Assembly (NCBI GenBank): GCA_013151875.1
Contig: JAADHL010000163.1
Coordinates: 1 to 7,003, forward strand
Reading direction: 5' to 3'
DNA from: Deltaproteobacteria bacterium
GTDB lineage: Bacteria > Myxococcota_A > UBA9042 > DTJE01
Length of the DNA stretch: 7,003 bases
The notes below the pieces were generated by a model. The model had not been told where the DNA came from. It did not search any database and was given only the letters and a program-made list of their open reading frames with translations. Made by a program: the position numbers and the translations under genes. The stretch's first letter is position 1. The number at the start of each line of letters is the position of its first letter. Of this stretch, positions 1 through 5,254 are shown in pieces.

Positions 1-489
1 GGCGCATCGCGTCGCCACTGACGGCGGGGACGCTACCGGTTCGATGGCGTTGGCCTCTTCGTGGGACAGGCCCATGCGGGGCGCCTGCTCGTCCAGGAAG
101 GACCCGGTGCCGGCGGCGCATGCCGAATTGGTGGTGAAGTCCAGCAGGTTGCCGCGGGAGTCCAGTGAGGCCAGCATGACGGAGCTGCCGCCCATGTGGA
201 AAATATGGTTCACGCGGCCGAAAAGGGCCTTGGCGCCCGTGATTTCGGCCGCTACCGGGTCCGCGGGTTCGATCCCCAGCATCGCGCTGATGCCGGACGC
301 ATGGCGCCCGGTGAACGCAACGCTGATTTCGGAACGGTCGTTTCCGTCCACCAGCTTGAACAGCACCTTGCGCACGGTCTGGAGGACCTCGCCTTCGTGC
401 ACCACGTGTTCGCTGGCAGCGACCTTGCCCTCGTCATCCAGCAGCGCGCCCTTGACCGTAAGGCTCCCGCAATCAATTCCAATCCGCAT
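1..489 (-). CDS. BadF/BadG/HgdC-family ATPase (2-hydroxyacyl-CoA dehydratase activase-like), 5' part only
   Basis: Only the first 163 codons lie in the window; the frame stays open to the left edge. The start is the ATG at 487-489, preceded by AAGAGGT about 9 nt upstream. Seen: an N-terminal phosphate-binding loop of the actin/ASKHA fold (GIDCGSLTVKGALL, residues 4-17), an IFHMGGSS segment near residue 100 and NSACAAGTGSFLDEQ at 121-135. Cys124 and Cys162 are 38 residues apart, close to the two cysteines that ligate the shared [4Fe-4S] cluster in HgdC-type activators. Known for the family: ATP-driven one-electron transfer to 2-hydroxyacyl-CoA dehydratases or benzoyl-CoA reductases. The usual GGQDSK-like motif reads GGSSVM, which I associate with the first ATPase repeat of the long, multidomain activase-like proteins; this cannot be confirmed because the rest is outside the window. 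It is divergent from yebC and has its own promoter. The family call is firm; the substrate is unknown. Confidence 0.83.
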   Translation of the reverse strand, partial: MRIGIDCGSLTVKGALLDDEGKVAASEHVVHEGEVLQTVRKVLFKLVDGNDRSEISVAFTGRHASGISAMLGIEPADPVAAEITGAKALFGRVNHIFHMGGSSVMLASLDSRGNLLDFTTNSACAAGTGSFLDEQAPRMGLSHEEANAIEPVASPPSVATRCA

Positions 490-517
490 GGCGTTCGACC
501 TCTTAAACTGGATTCAA

Positions 518-545
518 ATTATCCGAAACTAGAACGACATGTCAG
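518..545 (-). promoter_or_regulatory. sigma70-like promoter of the activase-like gene
   Basis: Read on the minus strand, a CTGACA -35 box (540-545, five of six consensus bases) is followed after 16 nt by a GATAAT -10 box (518-523, five of six). The expected transcription start near 511 gives a leader of about 22 nt that just contains the AAGAGGT ribosome binding site of the gene starting at 489. The AT-rich patch stands out in a GC-rich window. The call rests on sequence match alone. Confidence 0.6.
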
Positions 546-558
546 TTTACCCGGTTTC

Positions 559-573
559 GGTTGAAAGTCAACC
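559..573. promoter_or_regulatory. perfect 15-bp dyad in the divergent intergenic region, possible operator
   Basis: GGTTGA-AAG-TCAACC is a perfect inverted repeat with 6-bp arms and a 3-nt centre. It lies 14 bp upstream of the -35 box of the minus-strand promoter and about 90 bp upstream of yebC. No T-run follows on either strand, so it does not look like a terminator. It resembles an FNR box only superficially, because the half-site spacing is too short. It could be a regulator site for either divergent gene, or chance. I found no convincing sigma70 promoter for yebC between here and 660. Confidence 0.35.
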
Positions 574-660
574 TTAATGCGGATTGCTCATTATGGGTGA
601 TTGTGGTAGTGATTTTTTGCGTTTGGATTTTGAAACCATTCAGGCACGAGAGGACGGGAT

Positions 661-1410
661 ATGTCTGGACACAGCAAGTGGGCCACGATCAAGCACAAGA
701 AGGGCAAGGCGGACGCCAAGCGAGGGCAGGTGTTCACCAAGCTCATCAAGGAAATCACCATCGCGGCCAGGCAGGGCGGGGGAAGCCAGGAGGGCAATCC
801 CCGGCTTCGGACCGCGGTCCTGGCCGCCAGGGCCCAGAACATGCCCAACGACAACATCGAACGCGCCATCAAGAAGGGCACGGGCGAACTGGAGGGCGTG
901 AACTACGAGGAGGCCACCTACGAGGGCTACGGCCCCGGCGGGGTTGCGGTTCTGGTGGACGTCACCACGGACAACAAGAACAGGTGCGTGTCCGAGATCA
1001 GGCGCATCTTTTCGAAGGCCAACGGCAACATGGCGTCTCCGGGCGCGGTGGCGTGGAATTTCGAGATGAAGGGCTTGATCGAAGTCGCCAAGGAAGGCAC
1101 TGATGAGGACTCGCTCTTCGAAGCGGCCCTCGATGTGGGCGCTGAGGACGTTTCCGACGAGGAGTCGCACTTCGAGGTGACGACCGAGCCAAGCGAATTG
1201 AACCAGGTGGCCGACGGCCTGCGTGACAAGGGTTTTGTGCTGAAGTCGGTCAAGAACGCCAAAGTCCCGCAGAACATGGTGAAGGTCGCGGGCAAGGAGG
1301 CAGAGCAGATGCTTCGCCTCATGGAGAACCTGGAAGACAACGACGACGTCCAGAACGTCTGGTCCAACTTCGACATCGACGAATCCGAAATGGAATCCCT
1401 GATGGGATAG
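661..1410 (+). CDS. yebC: YebC/PmpR/TACO1-family protein
   Basis: This 249-residue protein has the length typical of the family. It begins with the hallmark MSGHSKWATIKHKKGKAD followed by the lysine-rich first domain. It then shows NMPNDNIERAIKKGTGE (about residues 61-77) and YEGYGPGGVAVLVDVTTDNKNR (about 81-102), all strongly conserved in YebC. The start ATG has AGAGGA at 649-654, 6 nt upstream. Family members were long annotated as DNA-binding transcriptional regulators (PmpR). More recent work on bacterial YebC and mitochondrial TACO1 points to a ribosome-associated role in easing stalling at proline-rich stretches. The cytoplasmic location is inferred. It is the first gene of a same-strand run with ruvC (20 bp downstream), ruvA and ruvB, a very common neighbourhood. 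No oddities are seen; identity is very secure, exact molecular role less so. Confidence 0.96.
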   Translation: MSGHSKWATIKHKKGKADAKRGQVFTKLIKEITIAARQGGGSQEGNPRLRTAVLAARAQNMPNDNIERAIKKGTGELEGVNYEEATYEGYGPGGVAVLVDVTTDNKNRCVSEIRRIFSKANGNMASPGAVAWNFEMKGLIEVAKEGTDEDSLFEAALDVGAEDVSDEESHFEVTTEPSELNQVADGLRDKGFVLKSVKNAKVPQNMVKVAGKEAEQMLRLMENLEDNDDVQNVWSNFDIDESEMESLMG

Positions 1411-1430
1411 GTCCCTCGGTAAGAAAATCA

Positions 1431-1931
1431 ATGAAACGTGTCCTGGGCATCGATCCCGGCAGCCGTGTCACTGGATATGGAGTAGTGGAGGGCGGTGACG
1501 GCGAGACCCGATATGTCGCGTCCGGAACGATCCGCCTGAACGCTTCCCGGCCCATGCATGAAAGGCTCGATACGCTTTGGGGTGAATTGACGGAGGTGCT
1601 GTCGTCATCGGCCCCGGCCGAGGTGGCGGTCGAGCGCGTCTTTGTATCCCGCAACGCCGATTCCGCGCTCAAGCTGGGGCACGCGCGCGGGGTGATCCTC
1701 CTGGCGATCAAGCAGGCGGGGCTGCCCCTGTTCGAATACACCCCGGCCCAGGTCAAGAAAACGGTTACGGGCCGCGGCAGGGCTGACAAGCACCAGATGG
1801 TGTCGCTGGTGCGGCTCATTCTGGGGATCGAGGCAGACCTGGCCGAGGACGCCGCCGATGCCCTGGCAATCGCGATGACCCACGTCATGTTGTCGGGCGA
1901 AAGGGACATGCTGAGCGAATATCTGGACTGA
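1431..1931 (+). CDS. ruvC: RuvC, crossover junction endodeoxyribonuclease
   Basis: The 166-residue RNase H-fold resolvase nicks Holliday junctions symmetrically, acting with RuvAB in recombination repair. The expected four acidic metal ligands are visible: Asp8 (LGIDPGSRVTGYGV), Glu68 (VAVERVF), Asp140 and Asp143 (LAEDAADALAIAMTH). The conserved TPAQVKKTVTGRGRADK stretch near 104-120 is also present. The length is slightly below the roughly 173 residues of the E. coli enzyme, mainly from a short C-terminus. The ATG start matches the family N-terminus exactly, but its ribosome binding site is weak (only GGTAAG about 9 nt upstream). This suggests reliance on translation from yebC, whose stop is 20 bp upstream. 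The gap to ruvA is 30 bp. Catalytic residues are complete, so the enzyme should be active. Confidence 0.97.
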   Translation: MKRVLGIDPGSRVTGYGVVEGGDGETRYVASGTIRLNASRPMHERLDTLWGELTEVLSSSAPAEVAVERVFVSRNADSALKLGHARGVILLAIKQAGLPLFEYTPAQVKKTVTGRGRADKHQMVSLVRLILGIEADLAEDAADALAIAMTHVMLSGERDMLSEYLD

Positions 1932-1944
1932 CGCGGTCGCGTCT

Positions 1945-1950
1945 GAGAGG
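1945..1950 (+). promoter_or_regulatory. ribosome binding site that decides the ruvA start
   Basis: GAGAGG lies 11 nt before the ATG at 1962. An in-frame GTG at 1950 overlaps the last base of this site and so cannot use it. The family N-terminus MIAFLRGRV also begins at 1962, so the shorter reading is preferred. Confidence 0.65.
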
Positions 1951-1961
1951 TGGTTTTTAAA

Positions 1962-2549
1962 ATGATAGCCTTCCTTCGTGGACGGGTAATCGAGAAAGGA
2001 CCGGGTTTTCTGGTGCTGGACGTGGGCGGCGTGGGCTACGCGGTCAATGTGGACGTCTTTACGTGGACGGCAGGGGCCATGGGCGACGAGTTGAGCCTGT
2101 TTATCCGCACCGTCGTGCGCGAGGATTCCATCACCCTGTACGGTTTTGGGCAGGCGGCTGGTCGTGAAGTGTTCGACATGCTGGTTTCGGTGGCCGGCGT
2201 CGGGCCCAAGCTGGCCTCGCAGGTAATGGGCGGCCTTGCAATGCACGAACTGGTCCATGCCGTGAGACAGAAGGACCTCGCGGTCCTGACCAGCATTCCC
2301 GGGGTGGGAAAGAAGCTGGCTGAAAGACTGGCTTTGGAGCTTTCCGACAAGTTCCAGGCCCTGGACGTGCCCATGCCTGGCGAAGGGGAAGGTCCCCCGG
2401 CCGATGTTGCCGAGGACGTGCGCTCGGCATTGCTGAACCTCGGTTTTCCGGCCAGGGATGCCGCGGCGGCCGTGCGTGGACTCAAGCCCGAGCCCGGAGC
2501 GGACCTGGAGGACCTCATCAAGCAGGCCATAGCCTCGATGAACTCGTAA
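1962..2549 (+). CDS. ruvA: RuvA, Holliday junction-binding subunit of RuvAB
   Basis: The 195-residue protein (E. coli RuvA has 203) binds four-way junctions as a tetramer and loads the RuvB motor. Domain I is an OB fold (MIAFLRGRV to about residue 62) and contains the acidic pin Glu54-Asp55 in VREDSITLYGF. Domain II carries two helix-hairpin-helix motifs, VAGVGPKLA (about 77-85) and IPGVGKKLA (about 112-120). A linker rich in Pro, Gly and Glu (about 136-148) leads to the C-terminal domain III (about 149-195, VRSALLNLGF), which contacts RuvB. The ATG at 1962 is chosen over the in-frame GTG at 1950 because of the family N-terminus and the GAGAGG site. It sits 30 bp after ruvC and 35 bp before the chosen ruvB start. 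All domains are intact. Confidence 0.97.
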   Translation: MIAFLRGRVIEKGPGFLVLDVGGVGYAVNVDVFTWTAGAMGDELSLFIRTVVREDSITLYGFGQAAGREVFDMLVSVAGVGPKLASQVMGGLAMHELVHAVRQKDLAVLTSIPGVGKKLAERLALELSDKFQALDVPMPGEGEGPPADVAEDVRSALLNLGFPARDAAAAVRGLKPEPGADLEDLIKQAIASMNS

Positions 2550-2574
2550 AGGGGGACGTCGCTCGCCGGCGGAT

Positions 2575-2580
2575 GGGGAG
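2575..2580 (+). promoter_or_regulatory. ribosome binding site favouring the ruvB start at 2585
   Basis: GGGGAG stands 4 nt before the ATG at 2585. The alternative in-frame ATG at 2573 overlaps this site and has no Shine-Dalgarno sequence at a normal distance; the AAAGGGGG at 2548-2555 is 17 nt away. The spacing to 2585 is short, so the choice is only moderately supported. Confidence 0.5.
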
Positions 2581-2584
2581 AACG

Positions 2585-3631
2585 ATGAAAGACAAAGACA
2601 AAGAGGCGGGCAACGAGGGCGGCGGACCCAGGATCACTTCGCCGGTTCCCACTCCCGAGGAGGTCAACGAGGCCTCGCTGAGGCCGCGGGACTTCGGGGA
2701 ATTCGTGGGTCAGGAGGACCTGAAAGCCAAGCTTGGGGTATTCGTTACCGCTGCAAAGCAGCGGGGCGAGGCGTTGGATCATGTGCTTTTCTGCGGCCCG
2801 CCCGGACTGGGAAAGACCACGCTGGCCCATATCATCGCCAATGAACTGGGCGTCGGCCTGAAACAGACGTCAGGTCCAGCGGTCGAAAAGAAAGGCGACC
2901 TGGCCGGGCTCCTCACCAACCTGGCGGACAGGGACGTCCTGTTCATCGACGAGATTCACCGGCTGAGCCCAGCCATTGAAGAGAACCTGTATCCCGCGAT
3001 GGAGGACTTCACCTTCGACGTGATGATAGGCGAGGGCCCCCACGCGAGGTCGATAAAGCTGAAACTGAAACGCTTTACGTTGGTGGGGGCGACCACCAGG
3101 ACCGGGTTGCTGACATCCCCCATGAGGGACCGGTTCGGCATCGTCGAACGTCTGGACCACTACCCGAAAACGGACCTGGCCGGAATAGTCCGCAGGTCCG
3201 CGGTGATCCTGGGTGTGGAGGTCAGTGACGCCGCTGCGGCAGAGATAGGCGGACGCGCAAGGGGGACCCCCAGGGTGGCCAACCGTCTGTTGAGGCGTGT
3301 GCGGGACTTCGCGCAGGTGGAAGGGGACGGCAGGGTGGACCTCGACGCGGCCCGATCCGCCCTGGACCGACTGGACGTGGACGAGTGCGGCCTGGACGCC
3401 GCCGACAGACGCTATCTGTCCTGCATCGCCCTGAAGTTCGGCGGGGGACCCGTCGGGGTCGAGACCCTGTCGGCCGCCCTGTCGGAAGAGCGGGACACCC
3501 TGGAGGAGGTCTATGAGCCGTTCCTGCTGCAGGAGGGCTTCATCCAGCGTACGCCAAGGGGCAGGGTGGTCACGCAGCGCGCGGCGAAGCACCTCGGGGT
3601 ATCACTGGGCGCCAAGGGTGATCTGTTGTGA
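2585..3631 (+). CDS. ruvB: RuvB, ATP-dependent branch-migration motor
   Basis: This AAA+ hexameric motor of 348 residues drives Holliday junction branch migration with RuvA. Seen: Walker A GPPGLGKT (71-78), Walker B VLFIDE (118-123), sensor 1 region LVGATTRTG (about 166-174), and RDRFGI (181-186), which holds the arginine finger. Sensor 2 follows as RGTPRVANRLLRRVRD (226-241). The C-terminal winged-helix domain ends in EGFIQRTPRGRVVTQRAAKHLG (317-338). The core begins at LRPRDFGEFVGQ (32-43), so about 31 charged or Pro/Gly-rich residues precede it, somewhat longer than in E. coli RuvB (336 residues). The start at 2585 rests on GGGGAG; 2573 would add four residues. It is the last gene of the yebC-ruvCAB run. 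Its TGA at 3629-3631 directly abuts the stop of a convergent gene, leaving no room for a separate terminator. Confidence 0.97.
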   Translation: MKDKDKEAGNEGGGPRITSPVPTPEEVNEASLRPRDFGEFVGQEDLKAKLGVFVTAAKQRGEALDHVLFCGPPGLGKTTLAHIIANELGVGLKQTSGPAVEKKGDLAGLLTNLADRDVLFIDEIHRLSPAIEENLYPAMEDFTFDVMIGEGPHARSIKLKLKRFTLVGATTRTGLLTSPMRDRFGIVERLDHYPKTDLAGIVRRSAVILGVEVSDAAAAEIGGRARGTPRVANRLLRRVRDFAQVEGDGRVDLDAARSALDRLDVDECGLDAADRRYLSCIALKFGGGPVGVETLSAALSEERDTLEEVYEPFLLQEGFIQRTPRGRVVTQRAAKHLGVSLGAKGDLL

Positions 3632-4375
3632 CTAGGCGAGGCTGCGGCCGCCGTCCACGGGGATGACGGCCCCGGTGATGTGGTCCGCCTCCAGACACAG
3701 AAAGCGCACCAGCCGGGCCACGTCCTCCGGGTCTCCGACGCGGCCCCTGGGAATCCGAGAGACGACCTTGAGTCTGGTTGATTCGTCCTCATCATCCCTG
3801 AACAGGACCGTTCCAGGCGCGACCGCGTTCACCCTCACATGTGGGGCGAACGCCCTTGCCGTGGACCTGGTCAGCATATCGAGACCGGCCTTGGATACGC
3901 AGTATGGAACGAAGTTGGAAAAGGGCCTGCCGCCGGCCACGTCGGACACGTTGACGATGCAACCGCCCGCTTTGCCCATGGCCTTGAATGCCTCGACCGA
4001 ACACAGATAAGGCGCCTTGAGGTTGATGTCGACATGATGGTCGAAGTCGGCCTCGTTCATTTCGGAAGGCGGGGTTCTGCCGAATACCGCGGCGTTGTTT
4101 ACCAGCGCGTCCAGACCGCCGAAACGCCCCGTAACCTCATCGAACATGGCGTGGATTTCGCGGCCGGAGGTAAGATCGGCGCAAACCGTCATGGCGCGGA
4201 CACCCATTGCGCGCGCCGCCCCGGCGACCTCCTCGGCCTCATCACGTGAAGTTCCGTAATGAATCGCGACATCAAACGACGACCGGGCCAGTTCCAGGAC
4301 AATCGCCCTTCCCACGCGGACAGCGCCCCCGGTTACCAACGCCCTTTTCAGTCGGCCTGCTTTTTCACAAGACAA
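3632..4375 (-). CDS. SDR-family NAD(P)-dependent oxidoreductase, pteridine reductase-like
   Basis: This is a classical short-chain dehydrogenase/reductase of about 247 residues. Numbering from the TTG at 4375, the cofactor loop is TGGAVRVG (15-22), followed by CADL (near 65-68) and NNAA (93-96). The catalytic set is Asn118, Ser144, Tyr158 and Lys162 (YCVSK). The C-terminus ends ITGAVIPVDGGRSL, typical of the family. The loop follows TGxxxRxG rather than TGxxxGxG, a variant known from pteridine reductases (PTR1/FolM-like), which suggests NADPH and a pterin or folate substrate; this is inference. No ATG or GTG lies in frame near the N-terminus. Candidates are TTG at 4375, overlapping the lipoprotein gene by 11 bp, and CTG at 4351, which would give 239 residues starting LKRALVTGG with a weak AGG site. 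Both suggest coupling to the upstream gene. The family is certain; substrate and start are not. Confidence 0.88.
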   Translation of the reverse strand: MSCEKAGRLKRALVTGGAVRVGRAIVLELARSSFDVAIHYGTSRDEAEEVAGAARAMGVRAMTVCADLTSGREIHAMFDEVTGRFGGLDALVNNAAVFGRTPPSEMNEADFDHHVDINLKAPYLCSVEAFKAMGKAGGCIVNVSDVAGGRPFSNFVPYCVSKAGLDMLTRSTARAFAPHVRVNAVAPGTVLFRDDEDESTRLKVVSRIPRGRVGDPEDVARLVRFLCLEADHITGAVIPVDGGRSLA

Positions 4376-5138
4376 TGCAGAAACCGTCCACGGTGATCTG
4401 AGGCTTGCCGCCAAGCAGGTCCACCATGCCCCATATCCAGTACCGTTTGTCCGGGACCATGGGCTTGCACATCTGGTCGAAATCGCACGAGGAGCCCTGG
4501 CAGCCGATTGCGACGCCGTCGCCCAGGAGAAGCAGCGGCAGATACTCCGTTCCCACGAACAGCGGAGCAAAGCACTGATTGCAGCATGGGTCGTCAGCCG
4601 GGCACACCTGGAGGGTGCAGGCCTTTGAGCCCATCCATACGCTGGCCTCGATCTTGATATAGAAGTGTTTGTTGAAAAGGATGTCCTTGATGATGTCCTC
4701 GACCTCGACCGCCCCATCCCCGGAGCACTCGGCGACGAACATGCAACCGGTCTTTCCAGTGTCGGAGTTCAGCACGCAGGCCTGACCCGGTTCGCAGATT
4801 TCGTCGTCCGGGCCGCAACCGACCGAGTTGTCAGGGGCGGGTTCGGTTATTGCCGTGTATTCCTGGTGTTTGTCCAGGGGCGCCAGGTTGGTCAGAGTGC
4901 CCAGGAAGCCGCTTTCCGCGACCGGGCCTTTCGATGCGTCATCCGCCTGCGCGCCCGCGGAATCGGTCACCGCGAAGTCGGGAGAGCCCTGCTCCAGAAC
5001 CACGGCATCGGGCAGAAACCCGATCTCGAAAGACGAACCGGGGTCCGCGAAGGACATGACATCGGGCGAGTAGCCGGAGCTGCCGCCGCATGCCGCCGTG
5101 GTCAGGGCCACGGACATGATGAATATCGGACGCCTCAT
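4365..5138 (-). CDS. secreted cysteine-rich lipoprotein of unknown function
   Basis: I do not recognise a named family. The 257-residue product starts with a lipoprotein signal peptide (MRRPIFIMSVALTTAAC) whose lipobox TAAC places the lipidated Cys at 17. A low-complexity, acidic and Pro/Ala/Ser-rich linker follows (about 20-105). A small module with Cys108, 115, 121, 132 and 138 comes next. The C-terminal domain (about 150-257) has Cys174, 179, 185, 186, 189, 213, 218, 224 and 254, including DPCCNQC. That gives 14 cysteines after the lipid anchor, an even number that would suit seven disulfides in an oxidising periplasm or cell surface. The alternating hydrophobic stretches in the last domain suggest a beta-rich, perhaps OB-like fold; this is a guess. 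The ATG at 5138 has GGGGA 8 nt upstream and fits the promoter at 5182-5210. An upstream GTG at 5177 would fall at the transcription start. The SDR gene overlaps its end. Confidence 0.8.
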   Translation of the reverse strand: MRRPIFIMSVALTTAACGGSSGYSPDVMSFADPGSSFEIGFLPDAVVLEQGSPDFAVTDSAGAQADDASKGPVAESGFLGTLTNLAPLDKHQEYTAITEPAPDNSVGCGPDDEICEPGQACVLNSDTGKTGCMFVAECSGDGAVEVEDIIKDILFNKHFYIKIEASVWMGSKACTLQVCPADDPCCNQCFAPLFVGTEYLPLLLLGDGVAIGCQGSSCDFDQMCKPMVPDKRYWIWGMVDLLGGKPQITVDGFCIVL

Positions 5139-5181
5139 CCACACAATCCCCGGCGCGCGAAATCGGCGCCTGCACACCCTG

Positions 5182-5210
5182 ATTATACGAAATTCTTCAC
5201 ACGATCATGA
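5182..5210 (-). promoter_or_regulatory. promoter of the lipoprotein gene, with perfect -10 box
   Basis: On the minus strand the -10 box is a perfect TATAAT (5182-5187). Seventeen nt upstream the -35 position reads TCATGA (5205-5210), a poor match, so the promoter may need an activator or another sigma factor. The expected transcription start near 5175 leaves a leader of about 37 nt before the ATG at 5138. The surrounding stretch is clearly AT-richer than the genes on both sides. The promoter probably serves the lipoprotein and the overlapping SDR gene. Confidence 0.55.
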
Positions 5211-5212
5211 AG
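5195..5212. promoter_or_regulatory. short inverted repeat over the -35/spacer region, possible operator
   Basis: CTTCA (5195-5199) and TGAAG (5208-5212) form an inverted repeat with an 8-nt centre. It overlaps the -35 position and upstream half of the spacer of the lipoprotein-gene promoter, where a repressor would act. The arms are only 5 bp, so chance is a real possibility. Confidence 0.25.
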
Positions 5213-5254
5213 CGGACATGCCACAGTTTCGATCGATATGTGGTTTTTCGGATA

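Noticed and set aside
603..620. Possible sigma54 promoter (TGG...TTGC) upstream of yebC
   Set aside because: The distance between the GG and GC elements is 12 nt instead of the required 10.
640..1431. Long minus-strand open frame (263 codons) antisense to yebC
   Set aside because: It mirrors a certain yebC gene in GC-rich DNA. Its translation is rich in His, Arg, Val and Leu without domains, and it has no ribosome binding site or promoter of its own.
1605..2830. Minus-strand open frames antisense to ruvC, ruvA and ruvB
   Set aside because: They are antisense frames to secure ruv genes, with low-complexity Ser/Arg/Pro-rich translations. They are typical artefacts of high third-position GC.
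3643..3652. GCGGCCGC palindrome just after ruvB as part of a bidirectional terminator
   Set aside because: It lies inside the SDR coding sequence, has no loop and no adjacent T-run. It is an ordinary GC-rich palindrome.
4376..4717. The SDR frame stays open far upstream, to an ATG at 4717, suggesting a longer fused protein
   Set aside because: This stretch overlaps the lipoprotein gene in another frame. Its translation is Ser/Arg/Trp-rich with no domain, and the SDR fold already begins near 4350.
5221..5248. CCACA-N13-TGTGG followed by TTTTT on the plus strand, resembling an intrinsic terminator
   Set aside because: The stem is only 5 bp with a 13-nt loop. The flanking genes are all on the minus strand, where no T-run follows, so it would not terminate them. 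The TCGATCGA in the loop is a simple 8-bp palindrome.
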